A stretch of DNA of 64,000 nucleotides from Siphonodentalium dalli (lineage: Eukaryota > Mollusca > Scaphopoda > Gadilida > Siphonodentaliidae), in assembly GCA_032622095.1 (NCBI GenBank), contig CP136066.1, forward strand, positions 175,521,164 to 175,585,163, given 5' to 3'. Below are positions 14,486 through 26,394 of the stretch, in pieces; position 1 is the first letter of the stretch; every line of letters starts with the position of its first letter. A program made the translations under genes and the position numbers. The notes under the pieces were generated by a model. The model was not told the origin of the DNA. It did not search any database and saw only the letters and a program-made list of their open reading frames with translations.

Positions 14486-14879
14486 CCTTGGCCAAGGGGC
14501 GAGCGGGACAGGACATGCCATTTTTCTGGCGACTGAAAATAGTTTTATGTGTTAAATCTTGTATTTTTACAGCACAATCTGACTATTTGGGTTCAAAAAC
14601 CAGCAATATCATTATATCACAAGGTTTAGTAATTTTGTGAAAATTTTATCACAAAAATGATCGCACAAATAGACGTCACTAAAAATATGACCGATTAACA
14701 TTTAATTATCTGGTTGACATATTGTGTGATGGCCAAATCAAAAATCTAATTAAAAGACAAACTAATGGAAATCATCTTTCTCCGAGAAGTCTGAATAAAC
14801 AAAAAACTAAATGGAATTCCTGACAATACTGAATAAATCAGCGCTGGGATAAGGCCTTAAATAAATAACCCATTCCTAT

Positions 14880-15205
14880 CCCATTTCGGATATCGGTCAT
14901 ACGACCTCCCTATGTTATCTGGGATGACCGTCCGATCTCCGTATGGTCCATGGGAAGACCTTGCGATGCCTGATGATTATACGATGTAACGACATCCATC
15001 TGGTCCCTGGGATTGTCATACGACCTCTATATGGTCACTGTGACGACGTTACGACCTCAATGTGGTCACGTGGTCGAAGGTACGACCTTCAGATGGTCCA
15101 TGGGACGACCCTCCGACACCCCAATGATCCCTGGGGCGATCATAGTACATCCCTGTATGGTACATCATGCATGGGATGATCATACAACCTCCCATTTTAC
15201 CTGTC
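14880..15205. repeat. Degenerate ~35 bp minisatellite
   Basis: About nine diverged copies of a unit resembling TATGGTCCATGGGACGACC followed by TACGACCTCC. It starts about 35 bp after the satellite breaks off, separated by unrelated sequence ending CCCATTTCGG. The two overlapping open frames across it merely follow the repeat and are not genes. Confidence 0.7.
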
Positions 15206-16980
15206 ATTTTAGTAAAATATTATGACATTTTCTTGTGATACGGACATATCAGTCATATTTTGTTATATATAGCACTATTAAATGATCTGCACAACTCAAT
15301 TTTACTTTTTGTTGAAAAATATTGAAAAAAGTCTCTTTTTTTTTTTCTTTTTTTTTTTATAAATATTTTAGTAAATTTTTGGCGAATTTCGAGATTTTTA
15401 AAATTATGAATGACAAATGTCGGATTATCAAATCATTATATTGTTTAAAATCAATTTTGAAGGAGCATATGTGTTGAATGGGTACACTATTGAAAATTAA
15501 AAAAATTGGATTAAATTATTAAAAAATAGGGGGTAGGGGTAGCTTTTTTTATAGTAAGTCGAAAATACGGAATGAATCACATTCTAGTTTTTCGAACATG
15601 TGGAATATACCCTTGCGAAGTTTTTAAAACCTTAATATCCGCATGTTTCACTGAAATCCGGAACTTATATCATTTTATATTAGACAACATTTTGGAAAAA
15701 GTACCCAAAAAATCACTCTTTTTATCACACTTTTCACTATAACTCAATTTATTTTCAATATTTTCAAAAAATGACAATTGTGTCCATTGACGGTATATAT
15801 GAGGCATGTTATCAACTATAAACGGTTCTTCTGAAGTTTTTAAGATTCGCGTAGGGGCTTAATGATTCAGAACAGCTACATGTAATGTTTTCAACTGGGG
15901 TAGGTTTAATCATCCTCATTTTTCGAAACTTTTGGACACATTTCTGAAGTGGAAATTTACACCACCCTGACGGCTATATAATTACCTACAATTTGGTATA
16001 ACAAACACTTGTTCGGAGGGGGTGCAACGAAAGCGAAATCTAGGCGTCTTTTTGGAATTGGCCCACGGACTAGGATGGATGCGATTAAAGTCCATAAATG
16101 CCAAGCATTTAATGACGGTCCCATTAATGTCTTTGGATTTCTATACAACCCTTCCACATTTCCCAACTTTCCACAACAACTAGATCATTTCAAATACCAT
16201 GTGCCATGTACATGATACTGTTATGTCCATTAATTGGTGCCAGCAATGGCTTGAAAGAAATGGGTAACATTCCCCCACTCTGGGGCTAGCTCTCCAGGAT
16301 TGTCCATAAATCTTTGTATCTTTAATATATATTAGTTGTTAACCAAATCTGACTGGGTATTTTATGGTGCACTCCGTTTACTACATATAATAAGCTGATA
16401 CAGTTAGATGGCATGGTACAGGGCCCTATTAGCATGTGTCTTCTTGGTAAACTAACAGCCTGGGATCATTAAATGCTTGACTTTCTTCTGTTTTATGTTC
16501 CAAATACTAATAAAACGGCTAGCTGCTATGTGTGTAATGAAAAAGATTAAATTGTGTGGACCCTGATATTGGTACGACCAAAACCGTCCAGCTACTACAC
16601 CACTGCCCTTACATATATACGCCCATGTCAGAGCGGCTTAACATCAGACCCAGAATTTGTATTTAGGTGGCAAACTTGGCCCATGTGCAAACTCTGAATA
16701 ATATATGGAGTTCACCAAACCCGGATAATAGAGAATGTCCGTAGTTTCTACAATAATGAGTCCAGATGCTAATAAATCTAATCTTACTAACCACGGGCCA
16801 CATTGGCGGGAGCCAATGTTTTCGCTCAAGCAAGGACTTGTATAGCAAAAATTAAAAAACCTTGGCTCAAGGAAACGAAAGAATTTATTGCCAACACAAC
16901 CTTATACATTTCCTGATATCCTGCTGTGATGTCAGACCAGACCAGTTAGAAATCCCATGTCTGTTATGTAATGCCTTTGA
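15206..16980. other. No gene recognised
   Basis: AT-rich unique-looking sequence with homopolymer T and A runs (for example 15335-15360). Short open frames are present on both strands around 15957-16215 and 16644-17065, but none shows a domain, composition bias or partner that would support it. Confidence 0.6.
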
Positions 16981-17460
16981 TACAATCAATCAATCAATTT
17001 TATTGTACTTTTACATCATACAAAGATTGACACACATGTCCATCACGGCGATGAGCGGTAGATAGATAGATAACATTTATTGCAAGAAATATATATTACA
17101 GACATGTTGCAAAGTAGTATATAAAAACACATATATAAGAATATTCATTGTATCAACACATATTTTGAACACAGATAATTAAAATTACGTACGAATGTTT
17201 CCCTTCCAACTTCCCTTTTTCATTTGTTGTGAGCAACATTTTCCCGTATTATGAAGAATCCATATAATATTATGTTATTGCAAATCATATCGCACACTGT
17301 GGGATTGTTATTTTTCATAATACTAATAAATGTTTCCTTGTTTGATAGTTTGATGAACCCCGGATTTACAGTTTCTAATTTTTCAAATAGCTTTGTTCGT
17401 GCTATATCATATAATTTTGTTGTTGTATGCTTTATTTTTGTCACTAAATTAATGTGATAC
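16981..17460 (-). mobile_element. Two LINE 3' ends, one beside the other
   Basis: Reading the minus strand, 17450-17220 encodes a short LINE C-terminal tail (peptides such as NPGFIKLSNKETF and VCDMICNN). A 3' UTR follows and ends in a TATC-type tail (plus strand TAGATAGATAGATA at 17053). Next to it, at 16981-17050, lies a different 3' end with an AATC tail (plus CAATCAATCAATTTTATTG). It closely resembles the 3' end at 23080-23110. The likely history is one truncated LINE inserting into the 3' end of another. Confidence 0.5.
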
Positions 17461-18280
17461 AAAATATTGAATATATGTACACTATATACACATATATATA
17501 TATCCCACATTCCATAATAAAATCTCCCCGGACTAACCAAAAGCTATCTTGATCCTATCATGTAAAGCGAAAACCCTGTGGTCTGCAAAATCGGTTTATG
17601 TGGTGAAATATAGATGCGGTGAGTGTGTACAAAATTACCTATGGGCTAACCTGTCATAAAACAAAAACAAGCCTAAATTGTGTGGGTACCACCTGTGCGC
17701 CAGAAATGACCCCTCGTCGAGCAAACTTCCCGACCTTGGTCGAGTTTCGCTAATTTTTCATAAACAGTTGAACTCATGCTCCGGGAAAATGTGTGTTTTT
17801 CTGATTTAACGCAGGTAGGTATAATATTTAAATGTTGAAACATGTAGAGATATGATCTAAATATAATTTTGTGAAGCAGGTGACCAAAATTTGTCGCATT
17901 TATACAGAAATACGTAACTACTCTGCAACTTTGGGTCTAGTTTTCTCGCCGATGAATGAGAAAAGGAACCAATTTTATTATAGTCAAACTTCACAACGTA
18001 ACAATGAACAAATGTGGTCGATACAATAAAGGATATCTCCTCCAAATGATATATAAAACTCAGTTTGCCCAGTGATCGATGTCGCGCGAAAACAGCGTTA
18101 TCCGATTTAAAAAGTTCAAACTTCGTGAAATGGTCACATCAGATCTGGAGGTTTGTTTCAAATTAAGCAGAAATTATTATTCTATCCGTATCACCAAACG
18201 TAACTATGATGGCAAAGCCGTGGTATTAGTTACATCGACTAAAACGACCGACATATGAGCGTGGTAATTAGTTTACGCTA

Positions 18281-19429
18281 AGGGTTTGATTGATTGATTG
18301 ATTGATTTATTTATTGCATAAGTCACATAACAGTGAAACAAGCAAAACATATATACACTATGTACACAACTTTGAATATCACATTAATCATTGTTCATTT
18401 CATATACACAGCAGTAATTAAATTAGATTACACAATAATAGGCGATAAACTTAACAAGTATGATAACTACATGTGTTCACCCATAACAATAAATGATTTC
18501 GATTATATAGTATAAGACACCTTCTTAAAGGCACACCTTAGGAATATGCATAGTCTTTTTATGAGGCTTATATTTTGAAGAGATAGGAGACCATGGAATT
18601 TCTCTCTCGTAAGGTTCTTCCAAAAGTACTCAGGGATATATTGTTTTCTGATTTCATCCAAATGACTGCATATAATAACTAAATGGTATTCGTCTCCTAA
18701 ATATTTTCCACATATGGTGCATATCCTATTGTCATTATCATTCTGAGATTTCTTCCATCTTGAGCACTCTATAGGCAGTTTATGATTTGCAGTTCTGAGC
18801 TTCAAGAGGTATATCGATAGATTAGACGGCAAAATCTTCAAGTAATTTGGGTAACCGTAGTCAGTTTTAATAAAACTATAAAATTGGGCCCTCGATGAGG
18901 CAGATGTGTTTATGTCAACGAGTAGTGCGTCCCAATGACGTTGTTTGAGAACAGTTTTTGCATTTCTCAGTTCAATAGCGGTCAGGCCCGTCTGTGTGAT
19001 CCACTTTGATTGCAATTTCAAATCATAAAGAGCATTTTTGACAAAACATAACCATTTGGAGTTATTTTTGTCTGCTGTCTGTGAGTTCATCTCATGAGTC
19101 TGATAAATTAAGGTATAAATATTCTTAGCTAGCTCAGAGCCGTTACTCGATACGAGCTTTGACCAATATGTCAGAGCTCGGCATGTTATTTCTATAGAGA
19201 CGGGGTGTCGTGCGAATTCTGCATAAACAATGTAATTGGGGGTACTCATTTTGATGGACGCAACCATCTTACAAAATTTTAGATGTAGTGTCTCTACACT
19301 TTGAATACGTTCAAAACACCATATCTCACTCCCATACAGTAAAATAGGTAAAATCATCTTATCGAATAAATCAAGCATAATATCAATGGGTAAGTTTAGT
19401 TTTCGGACCTTATTAAGCAGTCCGTACAT
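18281..19429 (-). mobile_element. 5'-truncated LINE, C-terminal part of ORF2
   Basis: A 308-codon open frame on the minus strand (19429-18503) matches the region downstream of a non-LTR reverse transcriptase. It contains PILLYGSEIWCF near residue 33, a long alpha-helical stretch, and a C-x2-C-x8-H-x4-C motif (CTICGKYLGDEYHLVIIC) near residue 240. This is the C-terminal zinc-binding motif typical of many invertebrate LINEs. Past the stop, a ~200 bp 3' UTR ends in a TCAA/AATC tail at 18281-18306. The RT core and endonuclease are absent, as expected for 5' truncation during target-primed insertion. The frame is unbroken, so the copy is fairly young. The clade (CR1, L2, Jockey or similar) cannot be settled by eye. 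Confidence 0.8.
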
Positions 19430-19670
19430 GGCTCTCGTTGCAGAGTTAACTGTTTTCTTTATGTTCTGGCAGAAGCGACCATTATAAAATAATTTAACCC
19501 TAAATAAGTGAATTCTTTAACTATATCTGACTATATGTGCAATCAGTATAGGCATATAGTCCGAGGGGAAATCGGATTAACAATTTACTTGACAATATTA
19601 TGTGAAATTTCAATTTGATATATTTATGTTCTCTGTTAATTGTTGTATTTATACCGCTCTGTCACAATCA

Positions 19671-19716
19671 TGGGCCGGGGGGGGGGGCTGGAGGCTGCAG
19701 CCCCCCCCCCCCCAAA
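19671..19716. repeat. G-tract / C-tract hairpin
   Basis: A run of about 13 G, then a CTGGAGGCTGCAG spacer, then a run of about 14 C. The tracts are complementary and can fold into a hairpin, or each could form a four-stranded structure. Open frames crossing it reflect the homopolymers only. Confidence 0.8.
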
Positions 19717-20019
19717 TCGGGTAGAAAGTTCAACATTTGGGCAAACTGGAGATTTTTTATGGTCCTATTCCAGCCTATTCGGGCAATTTTCTGGCAAATT
19801 GAATGATATTTCAGGGAAAATTGTTGCACATTACAATAGTTTCCACATTTCTGCCCGAATTATTCTTATTTGAGGCTAGTTTGGACACTTTTGTTATATT
19901 TGTGTGTGTATATATTGTATATTCGCTAGTTTGGCTATGTAACTTGCAAGCTGAGTCGTTTACCCGTGATTTGTTTTGGGTCCAACAAGTCGCGAATGAG
20001 TACCGATCACGGCCCCAAA

Positions 20020-20108
20020 TTTAACGTTTTCATTGGAGCCATATATTGGTGTGGGTGTGGTCGTAAAGGTGTATCGAGGCATATGTAAAATAATTAGTTG
20101 TTTGTAAC
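20020..20108 (-). mobile_element. Small LINE fragment, duplicate of 22572-22660
   Basis: This ~88 bp piece is nearly identical to positions 22572-22660 and in the same orientation. On the minus strand both encode the run HMPRYTFTTTPTPIYGSN, part of the RT region of the LINE at 20640-22729. Sequence outside the 88 bp differs, so this is a separate fragment or a local duplication, not an alignment ambiguity. Confidence 0.75.
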
Positions 20109-20275
20109 CTGTTATTATTATATTTTTTTCTCCTCCAGATATTGAAGATTTTACAAAGAATATAACATTGTTATGCACAACACAATGAATAGATATCATA
20201 ATTAAATTTTATAGAAACAACACAAATAAATATGATAAGCAAGACGTATTTACATTTCTACAATGGTGGATATAC

Positions 20276-20618
20276 TGACGATGATGATGATGATTGGGAT
20301 GATGTTGAGAACGACGACGTTGATCGATGATGACGATGTTAATGTTGAATGTGAGGAACAAGATGACTATATTGATGATGATGATAATGATAATGATGAC
20401 GATGATGATGATGTACATGATGATGAAAATGATGTTGAAGATGAGGAAATTAGATTATGACGATGACGTCAATGATGACGGTGGCGATGACGACGATGAA
20501 GATTATGATGATGACATGGACGACGGCGATGATGATTACGATGATTATGTCGATGGTGGTGACGACGATGATGATGATAATGATGATGATGACGATGATG
20601 ATGACGGGCTGACTGATT
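20276..20618. repeat. GAT/GAC trinucleotide microsatellite
   Basis: Imperfect (GAT)n/(GAC)n over ~340 bp. Asp-rich frames (plus) and His/Arg-rich frames (minus) across it are low-complexity translation products of the repeat. It lies directly past the 3' end of the minus-strand LINE at 20640-22729 and may have grown from that element's 3' tail. Confidence 0.9.
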
Positions 20619-20639
20619 TGTATTATTCAATGGACTAGG

Positions 20640-22729
20640 AAATATTTCCCTGCAAGAGTGCATTGTATCACATCCATAATTTGGCAGTAATCGTTACCAT
20701 GAAGTCCAGAAAGACGTATACATCATCAACTGCTGTACACATATCACCAGTAATATGAGTCAAATGAAGCAAGATCATTTCGTCCAATGAAAGATCATCA
20801 ATCTTGATAAAACATTCTACGCCATAACGATCAATAATATCAAAAAAACATATTATTCCGTAGTGATGTCAGGGAACTGCATTCAATGAGAACGTGCTGT
20901 ACTTTATCAAGGTACATTTTATAGCAGTTAGGACACTGGATAAGTGCTTCGTTTAAAGGTACGGTTGGCCTTGGCGGTGGGTATCCTGTGAAAATATTTC
21001 CACCCGCCAAAAACCGCCACAAACAGAAAGAACATCAAAATGTAGACCGACTTTGTCCGTATATAAATAAGAAATATCGCATAAACAGTATGTTGTTCTC
21101 ATATGTTTAACCATTGTTATGTAAACAAAAGCTTAAAAAGTTACTTTTCTGGTGTTTGTTTATATTATGATGATAAACATAAAGAGCGTTCTTGGTTGGT
21201 GAATTCCTGATATGGAACTAATAAAGAGCGTTTATGCCATTTGTGTGTGATTAGCCAGTAGCATTGTGCTGTCTTCTGTAACACAACCAGGCTCTTGCTT
21301 AGGTAAAATATAGTAGGTCTTTATGATAACATGCTGTTTACGCGATGGTAATGGTATATATGAACGAAGCTGTATGCGTTTTAATGTTTTTCTGTTTACG
21401 GTGATTGGAACAAATATGAATATTTTCGACAACTAAGGCCGCACGTGCCTTTAAGTACGTTGTTGCATCGATCACAAGAGCTGTGGTTAGATAGGAATGT
21501 TTATTATGTGAAAATTTTCGACAGAGTCGCCAAAGATCAGACATGTTTAGGTTGTCATGTACATTCCGAAACCGATTGAATGATGGGTCAATTTCCGTTC
21601 TAATTTTCCAATCTGACTCGGTTGTGTTTCGAATATTATTTCTCGTTAGCGCCTTCCACGACTCTTTCGAGAGAAATACGCCATACCTGATGTACTCATA
21701 TACTCCATCAGTCAAGTTGTATTTCACGAGTAATGAAAATACTTCGCCAATAAAAGTTGTTGTCGGGTTCTGTGAGTAAACGTAATCAAACTGCCTAGTT
21801 TCAAAGATTGTTTTACAAGCCTTTCCAGGCGTTAGTCGACAAAGGGCTCCAAAGAGTGAAATTTTTCTGGCATCAATACTAACTTGAAGTGGATATGTTC
21901 CTAGCAGGCCAGTAACGACATCGGTCCTGCATCGGGCAGGTAGGCCCTGAATACGCTTCAAGCAAAATCTGTGAACTCTTTCGAGCTTGATCAAGTTAGA
22001 GGCTGATAAGCCACAGAGAAATTCTTAACCGTAAAGTCCACGAGAAAGTACCACTGATTTATACATTACCATTGAACTCTGAGGTGTTATGCCTCCTGCG
22101 TACATACCAGCAGTGCTTAACATAAGATATGTCGACCGAATTTTTGAGCTGACACTTTCTGTAAGAGTGTTTGGAAAGTCACTTTTGTGTAATGGTATGC
22201 CCAGGTGCGTGACTGAATCCGTTTTATTAACTGCTATGCCAGTTAGCATCCATGTTCGATTGATAGAGGCGTATTTAGATTTCTCATTGAAGATAATTAC
22301 CTGACATTTCTGTTGGTTATACATAAATCGCCATTTTTTACTGTAATTGCCACATATATTACACATTTTTTGTATTCCATATGATGAAAGCGAGAGGAGG
22401 GTCATATCATCTGCCTGTGTGGGAGACGAGCAGTTGATATTTAGCAGCCTGAAACCAAAGTTCGAGTGTTCGAGCTCACTGAGCAAACTGTCTATGTAGA
22501 TGGCGTAGAAAATCGGAGCGAGGGTACTTCCCTGCCTTGTTCCCTGGCTAATAGATATTATACGTGATGTAAGATTTTCATTGGAGCCATAGATTGGTGT
22601 GGGCGTGGTCGTGAAGGTGTATCGAGGCATATGTAAAATAATTAGTTGTTTGTAACCTATAGGTCTCGCGAGATCATGGACACCACGTGGTAAAACTGGT
22701 AATAGGAGGGGGTATTTATTACCGGCCAT
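20640..22729 (-). pseudogene. LINE reverse transcriptase relic
   Basis: Minus-strand ORF2 relic in at least four frame-shifted pieces. 22729-22025 holds the RT palm: QGTRQGSTLAPIFYAIYID (finger/palm motif) and QADDMTLLSLSS, where the usual Y/F-A-D-D has become Q-A-D-D, keeping both catalytic aspartates. 21994-21338 continues as the thumb/connection region. 21022-20840 has the zinc motif CPNCYKMYLDKVQHVLIEC (C-x2-C-x9-H-x4-C). A run of seven A then shifts the frame, and the C-terminal tail continues to about 20650. The 5' part (endonuclease) is absent. Frameshifts and the altered palm motif mean it is inactive. Confidence 0.85.
22572..22660 (-). repeat. Second copy of the 88 bp LINE segment
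   Basis: Pairs with 20020-20108 in direct orientation. Here it sits in its expected context, just upstream of the RT QGTRQGS motif on the minus strand. Confidence 0.75.
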
Positions 22730-23040
22730 ATTAAGTAATTGCTGTATGCTCTAACAGCGTGTTACAGTTAGTTGGTTACTCTTTGTAGCACACATGTAAG
22801 GTCGGCTCCTTAGAGTAGGGATATGTACTATGTCACTAAGTCATTTAAGGCCACACTTGGATTGCCACTTCACGAAAACGAAAATATATCATCTCTTAAA
22901 GTGATATAATTCATTCTCAGATTTGACACTTTTCACGAATTAGATATCTTCGCATGTAAAAAGTTATTTTGGGCATATCCAGCATTATTATTGATAACTG
23001 TTCACATCTAGCTAACACATGTGATTTAAGATGTTTTATT

Positions 23041-23623
23041 AAATCAATCAATCGACCAACACTCCAGTAATTTACTCAATTAATCAATTTATTTGTACTT
23101 TTGCATCAAACGATCAAGCGTACACATACATGAAATAATAGGTAATAAAAGACAATAGGTAACAACAGAGCATACTTAAATATAATACATGAGATAAGCA
23201 GGTACATAATTAGTTTATGGTGATGACTGGTAGTATTTTAGGTCATTAATTAAGGGGTGCTTACTCTCGTATGGTTTCCTATTCTTTGTAGTAGTTCTGG
23301 ACTAGGTTGCCATATTCCCTTTTTTTCTAATCCGTGATGAATAAAACGGGCAAGGGCATTTATGAAAAGCGGATCAGTACATTGCAGTATGCGATTGAAC
23401 TGATCTAACCCCGATAGTTGTTGTATATTATATGGTAGTTTGTTAAAGTGATGGGTTCGTTCTTGTGCGAGTAATGAACAGCTCGTAATAAGATGTAATT
23501 CGTCATCCTTCTCATTGCACAGTTCGCAAATGCGATATTGTTCGTCAACATTTTGATGACGACCTCGTTCAATTCCCAACGACTGCATGGGAACCGATTC
23601 GTAGCCGTGAAAGTGATTCCCAA
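23041..23623 (-). mobile_element. LINE 3' end, ORF2 C-terminus
   Basis: The minus strand 23623-23250 encodes a LINE C-terminal domain with one frame change near 23590. It carries CELCNEKDDELHLITSC (C-x2-C-x7-H-x4-C) and then a helical tail. The 3' UTR ends near 23041-23100 with a TTGATT-type tail. Its final ~45 bp (plus strand AATCAATTTATTTGTACTTT) closely matches 16987-17030, so the two are the same LINE family. Everything upstream of the last ~120 codons is missing. Confidence 0.75.
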
Positions 23624-23639
23624 GGTTTTGTTATTTTAC

Positions 23640-24248
23640 ATTCATTTAAGTAGTCTTCTAATTTCGTCTCAGTCTTAAATTGTCTGTATGTTTTTAATGT
23701 GTAACAGGGTGGAGTTCGTCCGTCATTCATTTCGTCCGTTAATCACCAAAATTATTTCCATTAAATTAATTAAACATGCTATTTTGGACCATTAATTAAT
23801 ACCGCCCTGTACCGAAAATTCGGGAAATTTCAGAAATTCCCTGATTCGGACCACATTTTTCGACGGAACTTCCTAAACCATCTAGGATTCCGATTTACCA
23901 ACTAAAATAAAATGTACAGGTAAGAACTTAGTGATCTCTTGCCAAATTCATCTTGTTCACAGTCTAAAAATTCCAAAATTTAGATTGTTTTCCTCGGAAT
24001 TGCCAAAAGTTGAAATTTGGCCAAATATTGGGGGTGTCACACCCCCTACATCCACCTGTAGCTACGTCCCTGACATCATGCTATTTAATACACGCTGAAT
24101 AAGTCAACTGTGGACGTTGTAGATGCGTTGTTGATCCGTTGGCAATGCAGTTATATGGATTACACCTTGAACCAATTATAGGTCGTAGTCCAATATCATG
24201 CATTTGAACGCCGGTATAACAACAATAAATGTGTCTAGGTATGGTATG
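23640..24248. other. No gene; contains a possible transposon end
   Basis: No supported open frame. The stretch 23800-24076 ends in TAGCTACGTCCCTG, a motif recurring in related form at 26365, 26735, 28180 and 28250, which suggests ends of old DNA transposons. The rest is unremarkable AT-rich sequence. Confidence 0.4.
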
Positions 24249-25495
24249 GAATCGATAGAATAGAATAGAATAGATTTATTAGCAATGAACACCCTTCCGG
24301 GCAGAATGCTTTTACAATGAACATAATAGTACATTTTCATTTCACATACATCATATTATATAATGTATACATTCATTGTGATTATTGAAGTATAGTTATT
24401 TCAAGGAAAATATAACAACATAAAAAATTAAATAGATCAATTGTTGCATCCAATTTGATATTCTGATCTTAACTGAAAGTACTGTCGGATCAAGCTGCAG
24501 ACTTTCGCACAATTTGATCTGTTATCGTTCCTCAATATCATCTTAAACTTATGTATATCATCCAAGTTATTATATGCCTTTGAATGCTTTGTCATTATTT
24601 TATTGATCTCTGATCGCAAGGTACTATATATTGGACATTCCATTAAAAAGTGAAATTCATCCTCGATCGTTGATGTACTACATTTGCATACTCGTTTTCA
24701 AGAGGTATTTTAGGTTGACAATGTCTTCCTTTTTCAATTGCAAGATTGTGATTACTTATGCGTAGTCTAGTGAACATATTTCGATCCTTAGCAGAGTGCG
24801 TGCATTCCAAATATAATTCTAAACTAATATTTCGTTTCACAACCCGATAAGTCCTTAATTTGTTTTTCTTATCTTTTTCGGTATTATCGGCCATACTGTC
24901 TATAAACTTACATACATGCATTTCCTTCAGTTTGTTTTTTCAAATTAATCATAAATGTCAATGGGTTTGTCTGGTTTGTGATATTGGACATATTAATAAT
25001 TTGCGGAAATGAAAAGATAGACATATCAGCGGGAAGTAGGTGTTGATCTTTAATAGCTTGCGATAAAAGACCGCCAACATCTGGTGAGAGTAATTTCGTT
25101 GCGTAAGACGCTGTTCTTAAGATGGCATCATGTGTTAAAGGGAATCTCCCAAGCTCCGCGCGAACGGCTTGGTTTGAGGCGAATTTTCCGACACCTAGTA
25201 CTTGTTTGCAGAATTTAATATGTAACTGTTCCAACTCTGATTTGTCCGCATTACTTTTTAACATATAAGATCCCCATAGTTCGCTACCGTAGAGCTGAAT
25301 TGGTTTGATTAGTTTATCATATAACTTCAACATTATTTTAATTGGTGGTAATGAGGTTGTTTTGAACGCGTCAAACAAGGAATACATAGCTTTCCTTCCT
25401 TTCGCACTTAGGTCAGACATTGCATTTTTAAAAGAACCTGTTCTGGTAAAATTTATTCCCAAAAAAGTGTAGTTACATGTTTGTACCAGACACAC
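24249..25495 (-). pseudogene. 5'-truncated LINE with two frame breaks
   Basis: On the minus strand, 25495-24908 is an open frame with TFLGINFTRTGSF (end of the RT palm) and LIKPIQLYGSELWGSY, then helical connection sequence. The reading shifts near 24915 into 24921-24643 (RLRISNHNLAIEKGRH, a conserved LINE stretch) and again near 24643 into a tail that begins ECPIYSTLRSEI and ends at 24437. A ~180 bp 3' UTR follows with an AATAG tail (plus GAATAGAATAGAATAG, 24257-24272). Different tail units (AATC, TAGA, AATAG) show that several LINE families landed here in the same orientation. Confidence 0.8.
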
Positions 25496-25499
25496 TTTC

Positions 25500-26390
25500 G
25501 CTTGTATAAGAAATACCAGCCTGGGGTCAATACTATGAACAATTTTATACCTGTAAATACAAATTGTATTTATTAATTTGTAATTACAAATTTGTGTTAA
25601 CTATCACAGTGGTTTCATAGTACAGGGAAAATTTAGCCGTATTATTGTAATACCTTAGACTGGGCGAGAGGTGAAACCCCTAAAAGGCAGCTGTAAAACT
25701 TAGAAAAAACTAACTCCCCACTCTGCTCCCATGCACATGTTATCAGTGTTATCTGAATACCAGTTCAAATTAGACGGACATGTATATAGAGCTAAAATAA
25801 CTGACAACAATTTATATGGGGAAGTTACAATGCGTGCTATCATATTGTGATTAGTGAGAACGCCGGTACTATGAAACGATGAGCTAACAAAATCTCGCAA
25901 ATTTCACAAAGATCTACTGTTGATTATTGTAGATTGCTTACGGACAAACTTTTGCCTGTGAGTGATTAACAATATATTGAATCACGGCGGGCCAAAGTTA
26001 CAAAAGAAATAACCGATCATAAGTTGAGAGGTGAACGCTTATCAGAGCTATCCAATCGGTTCACGGATTGCTAAGTTGATGACCACTTGTCTGCGCAAGT
26101 TAACAATTAAACGGTTCGTTTGTAGTGTGTGTATGTAAGTACAAGTCAGTGTAATACCGAGTACTACAAACATTTTGGTATCATTGTTTTTACAAATTAC
26201 AAATTTACAATCATTCAGTTTGTGAAAATAAAATATTATATTTTGATGGTATAGCATTATATATATTGTGACCATCCTATTATTTCAAACTGATCCGCTA
26301 CTCTTATCATAACACATCGAGGCAGTAACGTGGCTCCATTTTATCGGGAGGGGTGTATCGAAGCAGGGACGTGCTAATGGTCTCGGTTAT
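25500..26390. other. No gene recognised
   Basis: AT-rich sequence; only short unsupported frames (for example 25700-25900 and 26048-26275 minus). Confidence 0.5.
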
Positions 26391-26394
26391 AGAA

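Larger units (their letters stand above)
1..14843. repeat. Satellite array, 18 monomers of ~0.82 kb plus a partial
   Basis: Monomers start (at the AATCTAATT landmark) at 1, 838, 1669, 2501, 3312, 4128, 4944, 5758, 6570, 7383, 8196, 9009, 9821, 10635, 11451, 12265, 13084 and 13896, with a partial at 14743 that stops abruptly at 14843. Spacing is 811-847 bp and copies differ at only a few percent of positions. Each monomer holds in order a ~270 bp foldback, a block of six ~29 bp subrepeats, a G-tract followed by CAGCTG and CCCCC, and an AT-rich stretch. Units 1-3 and 18 are a longer variant; units 4-17 lack two short segments. The left end is cut by the window edge. Recurrent 65-110 codon open frames are by-products of the repeat, because the downstream frame depends on the G-tract length. 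Confidence 0.97.

Noticed and set aside
14943-15225. Two overlapping open frames
   Set aside because: They follow the ~35 bp minisatellite; both frames are open because the repeat lacks stops.
17251-17457. Plus-strand hydrophobic open frame
   Set aside because: It is the antisense of the minus-strand LINE C-terminal tail at 17220-17450.
20209-20663. Asp-rich and His-rich open frames
   Set aside because: Translations of a GAT/GAC microsatellite.
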